Below, piece after piece: positions 8,687 to 16,478 of a stretch of 64,000 nt of DNA. The stretch is from assembly GCF_008831085.1 (NCBI RefSeq), contig NZ_WBJY01000002.1, positions 186,001-250,000 of the forward strand, given 5' to 3'. The position numbers and the translations under genes are program-made. Source of the DNA: Pseudoclavibacter endophyticus. GTDB lineage: Bacteria; Actinomycetota; Actinomycetes; Actinomycetales; Microbacteriaceae. Each line of letters starts with the position of its first letter. The stretch's first letter is position 1. A model generated the notes under the pieces. It did no database searches. It was not told where the DNA came from and saw only the letters and a program-made list of their open reading frames with translations.

Positions 8687-8720
8687 GAAGGGCACCACCG
8701 TACGAACGGCGGTGCCCTTC
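8687..8720 (+). terminator. Hairpin terminator after the arsR unit
   Basis: A 10-bp stem (8687-8696 with 8711-8720) continues past one A-C mismatch into three more pairs and closes on a 6-nt loop. It follows the histidine-rich gene by 35 nt and faces the convergent CobW-like gene. No T-run follows. Confidence 0.6.
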
Positions 8721-8784
8721 CGCACTCCCGGCCCGGTGGGGCACCCCTCGTGGCGGGGCTGGCGACCCTTCTCGGGAGGCTGGC

Positions 8785-9822
8785 TCAGTCATTGGCGCGT
8801 GGAGCCGGCTCCCAAGAGGGCAGCGGGTCCGGGTAGTCGCGCCACGTCACCGGACCGTCGGCGAACTCGTGGTCGGTCAGGGTCGCGCTGTCGAGCGCCG
8901 CGCGAAGCTTGCCCTCGCGCAGGTCGAGGCCGATGAAGGCGAGATCCTGCCCGACGGAGAGCAGGTCGTGCTCGTCGAGGTCACCGTCGTTCGCGAGCGG
9001 CGTGAATGAGATGCTGGGTCCGGTGTGGTTCCACTGCGCCGTGAGGTGGGATCGGGTCGCGAGCCGGCAGAATCCGGCTGAGCGGATGACCGTGCCGAAC
9101 GCCCCCGTGCCGATCTCTCGTTCGAGCAGGCGTTTGAGACGGCCGGGGTGGAATGGGCGGAACTGCTCGTAGCGGAACGCACGCACGCGGGGGTCGGTCA
9201 TGTGGGGCGCGAACTCCTCGTTCAGGAGTGCCACCCAGCCTGGCCGCTCCTGCGCGGCCGGGTATGGAGTGACGTGCCCGTGATCGCACACGCCGGCGGG
9301 TTCGTGGGCTCGCATGCACAGGCGGGCCGTCGGCGCCAGGTGATTGACAAGGGCCATGAGCATCGAGAGCTCGGTGGTCGGGACCGCCTCCCAGTTGACG
9401 AGCAGCAGCGTCGAGGCGAACTCGATCTGGCTCACCGCGACGGCCGGCGACTGCGGTGGCCGCGCGACCGCCCATGGTGCTGCAAACCCGGTCGGCGGTT
9501 CGATGCCGCTGAGTGTCGGAAGGGCGAGCGCGGCGTCGACGATGCACACGATCTCGGTGAGGGGAAACGCGTCGCCATGGTCGGCGAAGGTGCCGATGAC
9601 GTGCGGCGCGAAGAGGTGGCCGGGCAGCTCGATGACGACGCGGTCGGCCGGCGTGTGCTCGAGCATGGTGATGGCTGCCTCGATCGGGTCGAGCGTGTGA
9701 CGCAGGGCGTCGGCGGAGATGACGACGGGTCTGCCGTCGCGCCGCGCTCGGCTTCCCGCGTACGCGCTGCGTTGGGGGGTGTCGGGGCCGACGACCGCGA
9801 CGATGTCGACGGGTGTCCTCAT
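8785..9822 (-). CDS. CobW/COG0523-family protein lacking GTPase motifs
   Basis: The 345-residue protein has the fold landmarks of COG0523 metallochaperones: an N-terminal beta-strand VDIVAVVG, a middle DRVVIELPGHLFAP strand, and a C-terminal CobW_C domain (from about residue 215, with RVRAFRYEQFRPFHPGRL...IRSAGFCRLATR). However the Walker A is replaced by GPDTPQRSAYAG, the CxCC metal motif is absent and NKxD has become VNWEA. It is therefore unlikely to hydrolyse GTP. It is divergent from rpmJ2 across a Zur-like box, so it probably belongs to the low-zinc regulon. ATG at 9822 is used because the frame above it runs into the Zur box. Confidence 0.75.
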   Translation of the reverse strand: MRTPVDIVAVVGPDTPQRSAYAGSRARRDGRPVVISADALRHTLDPIEAAITMLEHTPADRVVIELPGHLFAPHVIGTFADHGDAFPLTEIVCIVDAALALPTLSGIEPPTGFAAPWAVARPPQSPAVAVSQIEFASTLLLVNWEAVPTTELSMLMALVNHLAPTARLCMRAHEPAGVCDHGHVTPYPAAQERPGWVALLNEEFAPHMTDPRVRAFRYEQFRPFHPGRLKRLLEREIGTGAFGTVIRSAGFCRLATRSHLTAQWNHTGPSISFTPLANDGDLDEHDLLSVGQDLAFIGLDLREGKLRAALDSATLTDHEFADGPVTWRDYPDPLPSWEPAPRAND

Positions 9823-9861
9823 GGGTGGGCTCGCAATCCGGTTCGACGAGTGGTTAGCTTG

Positions 9862-9883
9862 TAATGATAACCGTTCCCAATAA
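9862..9883. promoter_or_regulatory. Zur-like box
   Basis: The core TGATAACCGTTCCCA (9865-9879) is an imperfect dyad whose halves read TGATAAC and, on the other strand, TGGGAAC, resembling actinobacterial Zur sites. It lies 10 nt before the GTG of rpmJ2 and about 40 nt from the divergent CobW-like gene, so zinc-loaded Zur could shut off both. Confidence 0.7.
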
Positions 9884-9892
9884 GGAGAAGAT

Positions 9893-10015
9893 GTGAAAGT
9901 TCGAGCCTCGCTCAAGTCACTGAAGCAGCAACCGGGGGCGCAGATCGTGCGTCGCCACGGTCGGGTCTACGTCATCAATAGGCAGCATCCCCGGTTCAAG
10001 GGGCGCCAGGGGTAG
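9893..10015 (+). CDS. rpmJ: 50S ribosomal protein L36, zinc-independent paralogue
   Basis: A 40-residue basic protein, [13 protein letters not shown]...RFKGRQG, matching the type B L36 that lacks the zinc-binding cysteine/histidine set of the normal protein. Such paralogues replace the zinc form in ribosomes during zinc starvation and free its metal. GTG at 9893 has AAGGAG at 9882-9887. The Zur-like box directly upstream fits that regulation. A 7-bp hairpin (10001-10021) spans the stop codon and may end the transcript. Confidence 0.93.
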   Translation: MKVRASLKSLKQQPGAQIVRRHGRVYVINRQHPRFKGRQG

Positions 10016-10021
10016 GCGCCC
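10001..10021 (+). terminator. Short hairpin over the rpmJ2 stop codon
   Basis: GGGCGCC and GGCGCCC (7 bp) flank a 7-nt loop that contains the last base region of rpmJ2. It lies between convergent rpmJ2 and the ABC exporter gene and could terminate either transcript. No T-run follows. Confidence 0.4.
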
Positions 10022-10026
10022 CCGAC

Positions 10027-12102
10027 TCAGCGCTCCGCGGGGACAAGCAGCTGGTGCTGCGCGAGCTCCCGGTAGAGCGGCGTCGATTCGACAAGCTGCT
10101 CGTGGGTGCCGCGGCCGACCACCCGGCCGCGGTCGAGCACGACGATCTCGTCGCTATCGACCACCGTCGAGAGGCGGTGCGCGATGACGATGAGCGAGCG
10201 GCCCTCGGCGACGCGGTCGATCGCGTCGCGCATCGCCCGTTCGTTCGCGCCGTCGAGTGACGACGTCGACTCGTCGAGCAGCAGGATCGGCGAGGCCGCG
10301 AGCAGTGTGCGGGCGATCGCGAGGCGTTGACGCTCGCCGCCAGACAGCATCACGCCGGCTTCGCCGACCGCCGCCGCGAGGCGCTCGGGGGAGCGATCGA
10401 GCACGCCGCCCAGGTTCACTTCGCGCAGGACCGCCTCGCACTCGTCATCGCTGGCGTCGGGGCGGCCGAGCCGCAGGTTCTCGGCGAGCGTTCCGGCCAG
10501 CACGGGTGCGTCCTGCTGCACGTAGCCGATCTGCCGACGCAGGTCGGCGCGGTCGATGTTGCGCAGATCGATGCCGCCGAGCCGGATGCTCCCCTCGGTG
10601 GGGTCGTAGAACCGCTCGATGAGGGCGAGCGACGTCGACTTGCCGGCGCCGGACGGGCCGACGAGGGCCACCCGCGTGCCGCGTGGCACCTCGAACGACA
10701 CGTCGTCGAGGACGAGTGGGGAGGCCGGTGCCGCAGCTTCGTCGTCAGCGCGGAACAGCTCATCGAGTCCGCTGTCGTCGCCGCCGAGCGACATGGCGCC
10801 GCCTCGGCGGCGACCCGTCGCGAAGCGATCGAGTCTCGCCGCTGCGCGGGCTCTCGCCGTGCGGGCGCGTACGACGGTGTCGGGGTAGCGGAACGAGACG
10901 CGATCGAACGCCAGTGCGGGAGCATCCGGACGGTCCTCGACGTTCGCCGCCCCGCGCACCTCCACGACAGGCCCGTGGTCGCGGTCGTCGTGCCCCTCTT
11001 CGGGCAGGTCGATGATCTCTTGGATGCGCCCGAGCGCACCGAGCGCGGAGTTGACAGCCGCGATCGCGCCGATGAACTGGCCGAGCGGCATGATCATCAT
11101 GAACAGGAACATGATGAACGCGATGAGGCTGGCGATCGAGAGGTCGCCGGCCGCGACGCGCAGGCCACCGAGGCCGAGGACGGCGATGAGCGCGCCCTGC
11201 ATCGCCACGCCGGAGACCGGGACGATGAGGGCGGACGCCGATGCGACATCGAGGCCTCGGCGGTATGCGCCCTCGATGTCATCCGCGACGAGGCGCTCCT
11301 CGCGCTCGGTGGCTCCCGACGCGCGGATCGTGCGCACCGACGAGATCGATCGCTCGACGGCTGACGTGAGCTCTCCCACTTTCGCCTGCGCCGCGGCACT
11401 CGCGGTGCGGATGCGGCCGGACAGGAGGACGACTGCGGCGACCGCGGCGACCACCACGCCAACGGTGACGCCGAAGAGTACGAGATCGAGGATGACCATC
11501 GCCACGACTGCGCCGACGAAGGTGAGCAGCCCGCCGACCGCCTCGACGAGCCCCTGCGTGAGCACGGCCCGCAAGAGGGTCGTGTCGCTGCCGACACGCG
11601 AGACGAGGTCGCCCGTGCGGCGCGCGTCGAATTCGGTGATCGGCAGGCGCAGGAGCTTGGCGACGAGCTTGCGGCGCGTCGTGCGCACGATCGACTCGCC
11701 CGTGCGCTGCAGCAGGTAGTGCTGGAATCCCTGCAACAGGGCCCCGATGATGACGACGCCCACGAGTGCCCACAGGAGCCACTGCGCAAGCGTCCCCGCC
11801 TCGACCTGTCCGATGAGCACGCCGACGAGCAGCGGCTGGGCCAGCGAGAAGACGGCGCCGACGATCGAGATCGCGACGATCCCGCCCATGAGGCCGGGGC
11901 TTTCGAGGAGGTAGGGGAGGAGCTGTCCGAAGGTCGCGCGGGGCCGCTGTTCCGTGTCGCCGGGACGCCCGCTCCGTGCGCGGCGTCGGCCGCGCGGCTC
12001 GCGGCGGCCGGCGCCCGATGAGCCGTCGACACCCGTCGCCGTGCCGTTCGCTTCGGCGCGATCGGAGACTTCTGGATCGGGATGCTCGTTGACGGCGCTC
12101 AT
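10027..12102 (-). CDS. ABC exporter, fused permease and ATPase
   Basis: A 691-residue type IV ABC half-transporter. After a charged 65-residue N-terminus come six membrane helices (about 70-350) and an ATPase domain with Walker A GPSGAGKST, signature LSGGERQR, Walker B ILLLDESTSSLD and the switch histidine IAHRLS. It probably works as a homodimer exporting a lipid, peptide or drug. It has an insertion of roughly 50 residues rich in Arg and Ala inside the ATPase domain, between the A-loop segment FRYPD and the strand VLDDVSFEV. ATG at 12102 is the first good start; a TTG lies 9 nt earlier. Confidence 0.88.
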   Translation of the reverse strand: MSAVNEHPDPEVSDRAEANGTATGVDGSSGAGRREPRGRRRARSGRPGDTEQRPRATFGQLLPYLLESPGLMGGIVAISIVGAVFSLAQPLLVGVLIGQVEAGTLAQWLLWALVGVVIIGALLQGFQHYLLQRTGESIVRTTRRKLVAKLLRLPITEFDARRTGDLVSRVGSDTTLLRAVLTQGLVEAVGGLLTFVGAVVAMVILDLVLFGVTVGVVVAAVAAVVLLSGRIRTASAAAQAKVGELTSAVERSISSVRTIRASGATEREERLVADDIEGAYRRGLDVASASALIVPVSGVAMQGALIAVLGLGGLRVAAGDLSIASLIAFIMFLFMMIMPLGQFIGAIAAVNSALGALGRIQEIIDLPEEGHDDRDHGPVVEVRGAANVEDRPDAPALAFDRVSFRYPDTVVRARTARARAAARLDRFATGRRRGGAMSLGGDDSGLDELFRADDEAAAPASPLVLDDVSFEVPRGTRVALVGPSGAGKSTSLALIERFYDPTEGSIRLGGIDLRNIDRADLRRQIGYVQQDAPVLAGTLAENLRLGRPDASDDECEAVLREVNLGGVLDRSPERLAAAVGEAGVMLSGGERQRLAIARTLLAASPILLLDESTSSLDGANERAMRDAIDRVAEGRSLIVIAHRLSTVVDSDEIVVLDRGRVVGRGTHEQLVESTPLYRELAQHQLLVPAER

Positions 12103-12120
12103 GACCTCCAACAGTACTTC

Positions 12121-12162
12121 GCAGCCGCAGCCGCAGCCGCAGCCGCAGCCGCAGCCGCAGCC
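12121..12162. repeat. Seven tandem copies of GCAGCC
   Basis: Seven perfect hexanucleotide copies lie 19 nt upstream of the ABC exporter start codon, within its leader. The unit is a multiple of three, so copy changes would not shift a frame but could alter promoter or leader spacing. Confidence 0.9.
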
Positions 12163-12623
12163 GGGGTCGGGGGTCGGGTCAGGGCCGTGGCCGGGGCGGT
12201 GGTGGTGGCCGCGCCCGCCGGGTCGCGCGACACGCCGATCGAAGTCCGCGCGCGAAATTCGCTTGACGGCACAGACAAGCCCTGCTCACGCCGGAATTCC
12301 CGATGAGAGCGGGAAAACTTGGTCGATCGACCAGTATGGTGGGTGAATTCCATTCACAAAGGGGTGAATCTGAGTCGCCACAAGGGCGAGTTCGTCGTAG
12401 TGTGTCTTCGGAACTCGGGCCGGGGGGCCCGGTTCCCGCGGCGTTCGCGCCGCAGAGGTCCTCCGCCCGCCGAGAGCGGGTGGACATTCTGGGGGGAATG
12501 GCGTGGGGCGGTGCGTATCTCGCACCGCCCCACGTGGCTTTCCCGGCGCCCCGCTACCAGGCCACGGCGAGCACGACGTTGAGGGTCGTCAGCCTGCCGA
12601 TCGCCCACAGGGCCAGCCGGATG
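12163..12623. other. Intergenic region with dyads and serial hairpins
   Basis: No convincing gene is visible in this 460-bp stretch. It contains a palindrome GGTCGATCGACC (12321-12332), a 6-3-6 inverted repeat GTGAAT-TCC-ATTCAC (12343-12357) with a further GGTGAAT direct copy at 12363-12369, and four consecutive stable hairpins between 12411 and 12534. The dyads look like regulator sites and the hairpins like a structured RNA. Confidence 0.6.
12411..12534 (+). ncRNA. Candidate structured RNA (four serial hairpins)
   Basis: Four stems follow one another: a 10-bp stem with one bulge at 12411-12434, a 6-bp GCGGCG stem closed by TTCG at 12438-12453, an 8-bp stem at 12462-12482 and a perfect 14-bp stem with 5-nt loop at 12502-12534. 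The last resembles a terminator, with a weak CTTTC after it on the plus strand. I do not recognise a known RNA family, and the strand is uncertain. Confidence 0.35.
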
Positions 12624-13310
12624 CTAGATCGCGTGGCTACCCGTGCCCGTGTGGGTGTCGTGGCCGGAGATGACATCCGGCTCGTACCGATGGCCCATGC
12701 GCGCGGCCTTCGTGTCGAGGTAGGCGGCGTTGACGTCGTTGCGGCCGACCACGAGCGGGATGCGTTCGACGACCTCGATGCCGTAGTACTCGAGCGCATG
12801 CTGCTTGGTGGGGTTGTTGGTGAGCAGGCGTATGCGCGGCAGTCCGAGGTCGTCGAGCATCGCGGCGGCCGACGAGTAGTCGCGCGCGTCGGCGGGCAGG
12901 CCCAGGGCGGTGTTGGCATCGACCGTGTCGAGCCCCTGCTCCTGCAGCGCATACGCCCGGAGCTTGTTGAGCAGGCCGATCCCGCGGCCCTCGTGCCCAC
13001 GCAAGTACAGAACGACCCCGCCCTCGGCGTGGATGCGATCGAGTGCGGCGTCGAGCTGCGGGCCGCACTCGCATTTCAGCGAGTGGAACGCCTCTCCCGT
13101 GATGCACTCCGAGTGCACGCGCACGAGCGCCCCGTCGGCGACCTCACCCGCGACGATTGCGAGGTTGGTCAGGTCCGGCCCCGAATCGCCCATCGTGGTG
13201 GTGTACGCACGCACGCGGAACGCCCCATGCGTCGTCGGAATCGTCGTCTCGACCTCGAAGCGGGTGACGGGCGCGGCCGAGGGATCGCGCTCGGGGCTGC
13301 TGTCATTCAT
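12624..13310 (-). CDS. ribA: GTP cyclohydrolase II
   Basis: The 228-residue enzyme opens GTP to the pyrimidine precursor of riboflavin. The zinc-binding cysteines are in [18 protein letters not shown], followed by [13 protein letters not shown], the GTP-binding arginine region, and [23 protein letters not shown]. It lacks the fused DHBP synthase domain found in many actinobacterial RibBA proteins. ATG at 13310 overlaps the stop of the mannosyltransferase gene (ATGA), so the two are translationally coupled although functionally unrelated. A stand-alone RibA outside a rib cluster could supply GTP-derived intermediates for another pathway, but nothing here shows one. Confidence 0.93.
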   Translation of the reverse strand: MNDSSPERDPSAAPVTRFEVETTIPTTHGAFRVRAYTTTMGDSGPDLTNLAIVAGEVADGALVRVHSECITGEAFHSLKCECGPQLDAALDRIHAEGGVVLYLRGHEGRGIGLLNKLRAYALQEQGLDTVDANTALGLPADARDYSSAAAMLDDLGLPRIRLLTNNPTKQHALEYYGIEVVERIPLVVGRNDVNAAYLDTKAARMGHRYEPDVISGHDTHTGTGSHAI

Positions 13311-14083
13311 AGCTGGCCTTCGGAGATGACGGTCGGCCCGCCGAGCGGGGCGGGCACGAGGCCGTGCAGGTCTCGCAGCCGTGAGCCGATGCCCCAGGCT
13401 GCGACGCGCCACACGGCCTCGACGACGATAGCGCGCGACATCTTCGATGCGCCCGCCTCGCGCTCGGTGAAGGTGATCGGCACCTCGTCGATACGCAGGC
13501 CCGCACGTTCCACCATCCACGCCGTCTCGATCTGGAAGCAGTAGCCGTTTGACCTGATCGCCCCGAGGTCGAACGCCCGCAGCACGTCGGCGCGGTAGCC
13601 GCGGTAGCCGGCGGTGATATCGCGGATGCTCGACCGCAGCAGCGTGCGTGCGTACAGCGATGCGCCGCGTGACAGCAGGACGCGTTGGAGCGGCCAGTTC
13701 TCCGTGCGCCCGCCGGGCATCCACCGCGTGCCGATCACGAGGTCGGCGCCGTCATCGAGCGCGTCGAGCATAGATGGCAGGCGCTCCGGCGGATGGGAGC
13801 CGTCGGCGTCGAACTCGAAGGCGGCGTCGTAGTCGCGATCGAGCGCGATGCGGAATCCTTCGACGTAGGCGGTGCCGAGCCCGAGCTTGCCCGCGCGGTG
13901 CAGCACCGTGACGCGCGGCTCTCGCGCGGCGATCGCGTCCGCCACATCTCCAGTGCCGTCGGGCGAGGCGTCGTCGACGACGAGCACGTCGACGCGATGG
14001 TCGGCCGCGACGACGCGGGTGACGATCGATTCGAGGCTCTCGCGCTCGTTGTACGTCGGGATGATGACGAGTGCCCGGGGCAT
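13307..14083 (-). CDS. Polyprenol-phosphate mannosyltransferase (Ppm1-like, GT2)
   Basis: A 258-residue family 2 glycosyltransferase with [38 protein letters not shown] (metal-binding) and [11 protein letters not shown], the pattern of dolichol/polyprenol-phosphate mannose synthases. It transfers mannose from GDP-mannose to polyprenyl phosphate at the cytoplasmic membrane face, feeding lipoglycan and protein mannosylation. It has only the catalytic domain, without the Lnt-like acyltransferase fused in Mycobacterium smegmatis-type arrangements. GDP-mannose would come from the ManC encoded at 29.8 kb. It sits between trpS and ribA in one orientation. Confidence 0.9.
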   Translation of the reverse strand: MPRALVIIPTYNERESLESIVTRVVAADHRVDVLVVDDASPDGTGDVADAIAAREPRVTVLHRAGKLGLGTAYVEGFRIALDRDYDAAFEFDADGSHPPERLPSMLDALDDGADLVIGTRWMPGGRTENWPLQRVLLSRGASLYARTLLRSSIRDITAGYRGYRADVLRAFDLGAIRSNGYCFQIETAWMVERAGLRIDEVPITFTEREAGASKMSRAIVVEAVWRVAAWGIGSRLRDLHGLVPAPLGGPTVISEGQL

Positions 14084-14108
14084 CGGACCATGCTAGCCCG
14101 ACGCGGGC

Positions 14109-15122
14109 CTATACCCGCCGGGTCGGTCGAGGGAATCCGACTCGCTCGTAGACGTCGGCGATGGTGCCCTCGGCGAGTTCGTTCGCCTGCTCAGCGCCTC
14201 GCGCCAGCAACCGGTCGAGCTCCGCCGGGTCGCCGAGCAGCTCGTTCGCCCGGTCGCGGATCGGGGCGAACACGCTTTGGACGACTTCAGCCAGGCCTTT
14301 CTTCAGGTCGCCGTAGCCGCGGCCCTGGTACTCGCGCTCCAGACCGTCGATCGGCGTGCCGCTGAGTACCGAATAGATCGTGAGCAGATTCGAGACCCCT
14401 GGCTTCGTCTCGCGGTCGAACCGGATCTCGCCGTCGGCGTCGGTCACCGCTCGCATGATCTTCTTCGACGTGACCTTGGGGTCGTCGAGGACGCGCAGGA
14501 GACCGGCGTCGGAGGCCGCCGATTTCGACATCTTGGCGGTCGGTTCCTGCAGGTCGTAGACCTTCGCCGACTCCTTGACGATGTGCGCCTGCGGCACGGT
14601 GAACGTCTCGCCGTAGCGTGCATTGAACCGCTGAGCGAGGTCGCGCGTGAGCTCGACGTGCTGCCGCTGGTCTTCGCCCACAGGCACCCGCTCGGTCTGA
14701 TAGAGCAGGATGTCGGCGGCCATGAGGATCGGATAGGTGAAGAGCCCGACGTTCTGCGCATCGGTGCCGTGCCGCTGCGACTTGTCCTTGAACTGTGTCA
14801 TGCGGCCGGCCTCGCCGAAGCCGGTGATGGCGCTGAGTACCCAGGTGAGCTCCGCGTGCGCCGGCACGTCGGACTGCACGAACAGCACCGACCTGTCGGC
14901 GTCGATACCTGCCGCGATGAACTGTGCAGCGGTGGCCCGCGTGCGATCGCGCAGCTCGGCGGGTTCGAACGGCACGGTGATCGCGTGCTGGTTCGCGACG
15001 GCATAGACGGCGCGGAACTCGTCTTGCATCGTGATCCAGTTCGTGAGCGCGCCGACGTAGTTGCCGAGGTGCAGCGAATCGGCGCTCGGCTGCATGGCGG
15101 AGTAGAGAGCGGGCTTGGTCAT
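14109..15122 (-). CDS. trpS: Tryptophan--tRNA ligase
   Basis: A 337-residue class I aminoacyl-tRNA synthetase that charges tRNA-Trp. The ATP-binding signature appears as LHLGN (HIGH equivalent) near residue 18 and KMSKS near residue 200; [29 protein letters not shown] and [12 protein letters not shown] are characteristic of TrpS. The ATG at 15122 gives the normal N-terminus. It is followed after 25 nt by the mannosyltransferase gene. The 107-bp gap toward xthA shows no obvious tryptophan-dependent leader. Confidence 0.96.
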   Translation of the reverse strand: MTKPALYSAMQPSADSLHLGNYVGALTNWITMQDEFRAVYAVANQHAITVPFEPAELRDRTRATAAQFIAAGIDADRSVLFVQSDVPAHAELTWVLSAITGFGEAGRMTQFKDKSQRHGTDAQNVGLFTYPILMAADILLYQTERVPVGEDQRQHVELTRDLAQRFNARYGETFTVPQAHIVKESAKVYDLQEPTAKMSKSAASDAGLLRVLDDPKVTSKKIMRAVTDADGEIRFDRETKPGVSNLLTIYSVLSGTPIDGLEREYQGRGYGDLKKGLAEVVQSVFAPIRDRANELLGDPAELDRLLARGAEQANELAEGTIADVYERVGFPRPTRRV

Positions 15123-15229
15123 GATGGCGTGCTCGTTTCGTGTGACGGTCTCTGAGGTCCGGGGCTGCGCGGTCGCGCGGTGCCGCCGGGCGGCGTGTTC
15201 GAACTGCGGAACCAGCCCGGGGCGGCTCG

Positions 15230-16072
15230 CTAGATCTCGTAGTCGGCCACGACGGGAGCGTGGTCGCTCCAGCGGGCGTCATACGAGGCGGCGCGGTCGA
15301 TGAGGTAATTCGACGCGCGTGCCGCGAGCAGGGGCGTGGCGATGTGGTAGTCGATGCGCCAGCCCGTGTCGTTGTCGAAGGCCTGACCGCGGTTCGACCA
15401 CCACGAGTACGGACCCTCGACCTCGCCCGAGAGGCGGCGGCCCACATCGACCCAACCGAGCCCCGTGCCGACGGTGCCGTCGACGCACGTGACCTCGCTG
15501 CCGATCTCACCGAAGAATCGGTCGAAGTAGGCGCGCTCCCCGGGGAGAAACCCTGCCTTCTTGCGGTTGCCCCGCCAGTTCTTGATATCGAGCTCGGTGT
15601 GGCCGACGTTGAAGTCGCCGAGCAGTACGACGCGCCCGCGCTCGGCCAGCTCCGGGAGCCTCGTGGCCAGCGCGTCGAGGAACTTCCACTTCTCGTCTTG
15701 CTTGGGGGTGTCGGCCTCGCCCGAGTGCACATACACGCTCGCGACCGTGAGCGGCGTGCCGTCGACGTCGACGTCGGCCTCGATCCAGCGCCCCGCCGAG
15801 TCGAATTCATCGGCGCCGAAAGCGGTGCGCGACTCGACGATCGGCAGGCGCGACGCGATCGCGACGCCGGCTCGCCCCTTGGCCGTCGTCTCGTCGTTGA
15901 CCAGGTGCCAGCCGTCGCCGATGAGCGGCTCGAGGTCGGCGCGAGTCGCCCGCACCTCTTGCAACGCGAGCACGTCGACGCCCCTCGTCTCGAGCCAGTC
16001 GCCCATGCCCTTGCGGTATGCGGCGCGCACGCCGTTGACGTTCACGGACGCGATTCGAATGGTGCGTGGCAT
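15230..16072 (-). CDS. xthA: Exodeoxyribonuclease III
   Basis: A 280-residue AP endonuclease/3'-5' exonuclease of the EEP fold, acting in base-excision repair. Key residues are visible: Glu in LALQEVRA (metal), [14 protein letters not shown], the arginine loop region [19 protein letters not shown] and the catalytic Asp-His of WSDHAPV. Start at ATG 16072 gives the standard [17 protein letters not shown] beginning; upstream in-frame sequence belongs to the adjacent gene. It lies 10 nt after the 131-residue hypothetical gene, so it may be transcribed with it. Confidence 0.94.
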   Translation of the reverse strand: MPRTIRIASVNVNGVRAAYRKGMGDWLETRGVDVLALQEVRATRADLEPLIGDGWHLVNDETTAKGRAGVAIASRLPIVESRTAFGADEFDSAGRWIEADVDVDGTPLTVASVYVHSGEADTPKQDEKWKFLDALATRLPELAERGRVVLLGDFNVGHTELDIKNWRGNRKKAGFLPGERAYFDRFFGEIGSEVTCVDGTVGTGLGWVDVGRRLSGEVEGPYSWWSNRGQAFDNDTGWRIDYHIATPLLAARASNYLIDRAASYDARWSDHAPVVADYEI

Positions 16073-16082
16073 GGTCACAAGT

Positions 16083-16478
16083 CTATGGCGGCCCTCCGAC
16101 ACCCTCGGTACGGTGCCGGTCGGGGACGGATACCGCGGGCGAGAGCACGAGCACACCTCGCGTCATCGAGGCGAGGGCTTCGAGGCACGCGACGCCGAGT
16201 GGCTCGTCGTCCGGTGCCACCCACGCGTCATGCCAGTAGCACGGAAACGACACCTCACTCGTCGCGTCGGGCCGTAAGCGGTGCACCTCGTCGATCGTTT
16301 CGAGGCGCACGGGGGCCTGCACGCTGCAGACGAGGCGCCCATCGGGGTGCAGAATCGCGGCCGAGCCCCCTCGATCGATGCCCTGCACCCCCAGCCGTTC
16401 GGGCCGGCGTTGCACGGCCTCGCCGAGTTCCATCAAACGAATCGGGTCGGTGGTGAGCAGAACGGCCTCACGTGGCAT
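16083..16478 (-). CDS. Hypothetical protein, 131 residues
   Basis: I do not recognise this protein. It begins MPREAVLLTTDPIRLMELGEAV and contains AAILHPDGRLVCSVQAPVRLETIDEVHRL and FPCYWHDAWVAPDDEPLGV; it has no membrane segment or signal peptide. ATG at 16478 has an AGGAGGAAGG ribosome site. It overlaps the end of the 417-residue gene upstream by 11 nt, so the two probably function together. Being divergent from a WXG-type toxin gene, it may belong to a type VII secretion-related locus; that is inference from position only. Confidence 0.7.
   Translation of the reverse strand: MPREAVLLTTDPIRLMELGEAVQRRPERLGVQGIDRGGSAAILHPDGRLVCSVQAPVRLETIDEVHRLRPDATSEVSFPCYWHDAWVAPDDEPLGVACLEALASMTRGVLVLSPAVSVPDRHRTEGVGGPP

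Noticed and set aside
12121..12162. CRISPR array or poly-alanine gene
   Set aside because: The 6-bp units have no spacers, and the alanine run belongs to a frame without other coding features.
12554..12640. A hydrophobic minus-strand frame ([23 protein letters not shown]) just past the ribA stop
   Set aside because: It looks like a membrane segment but has no start codon after the ribA stop; its only starts lie inside ribA in another frame.
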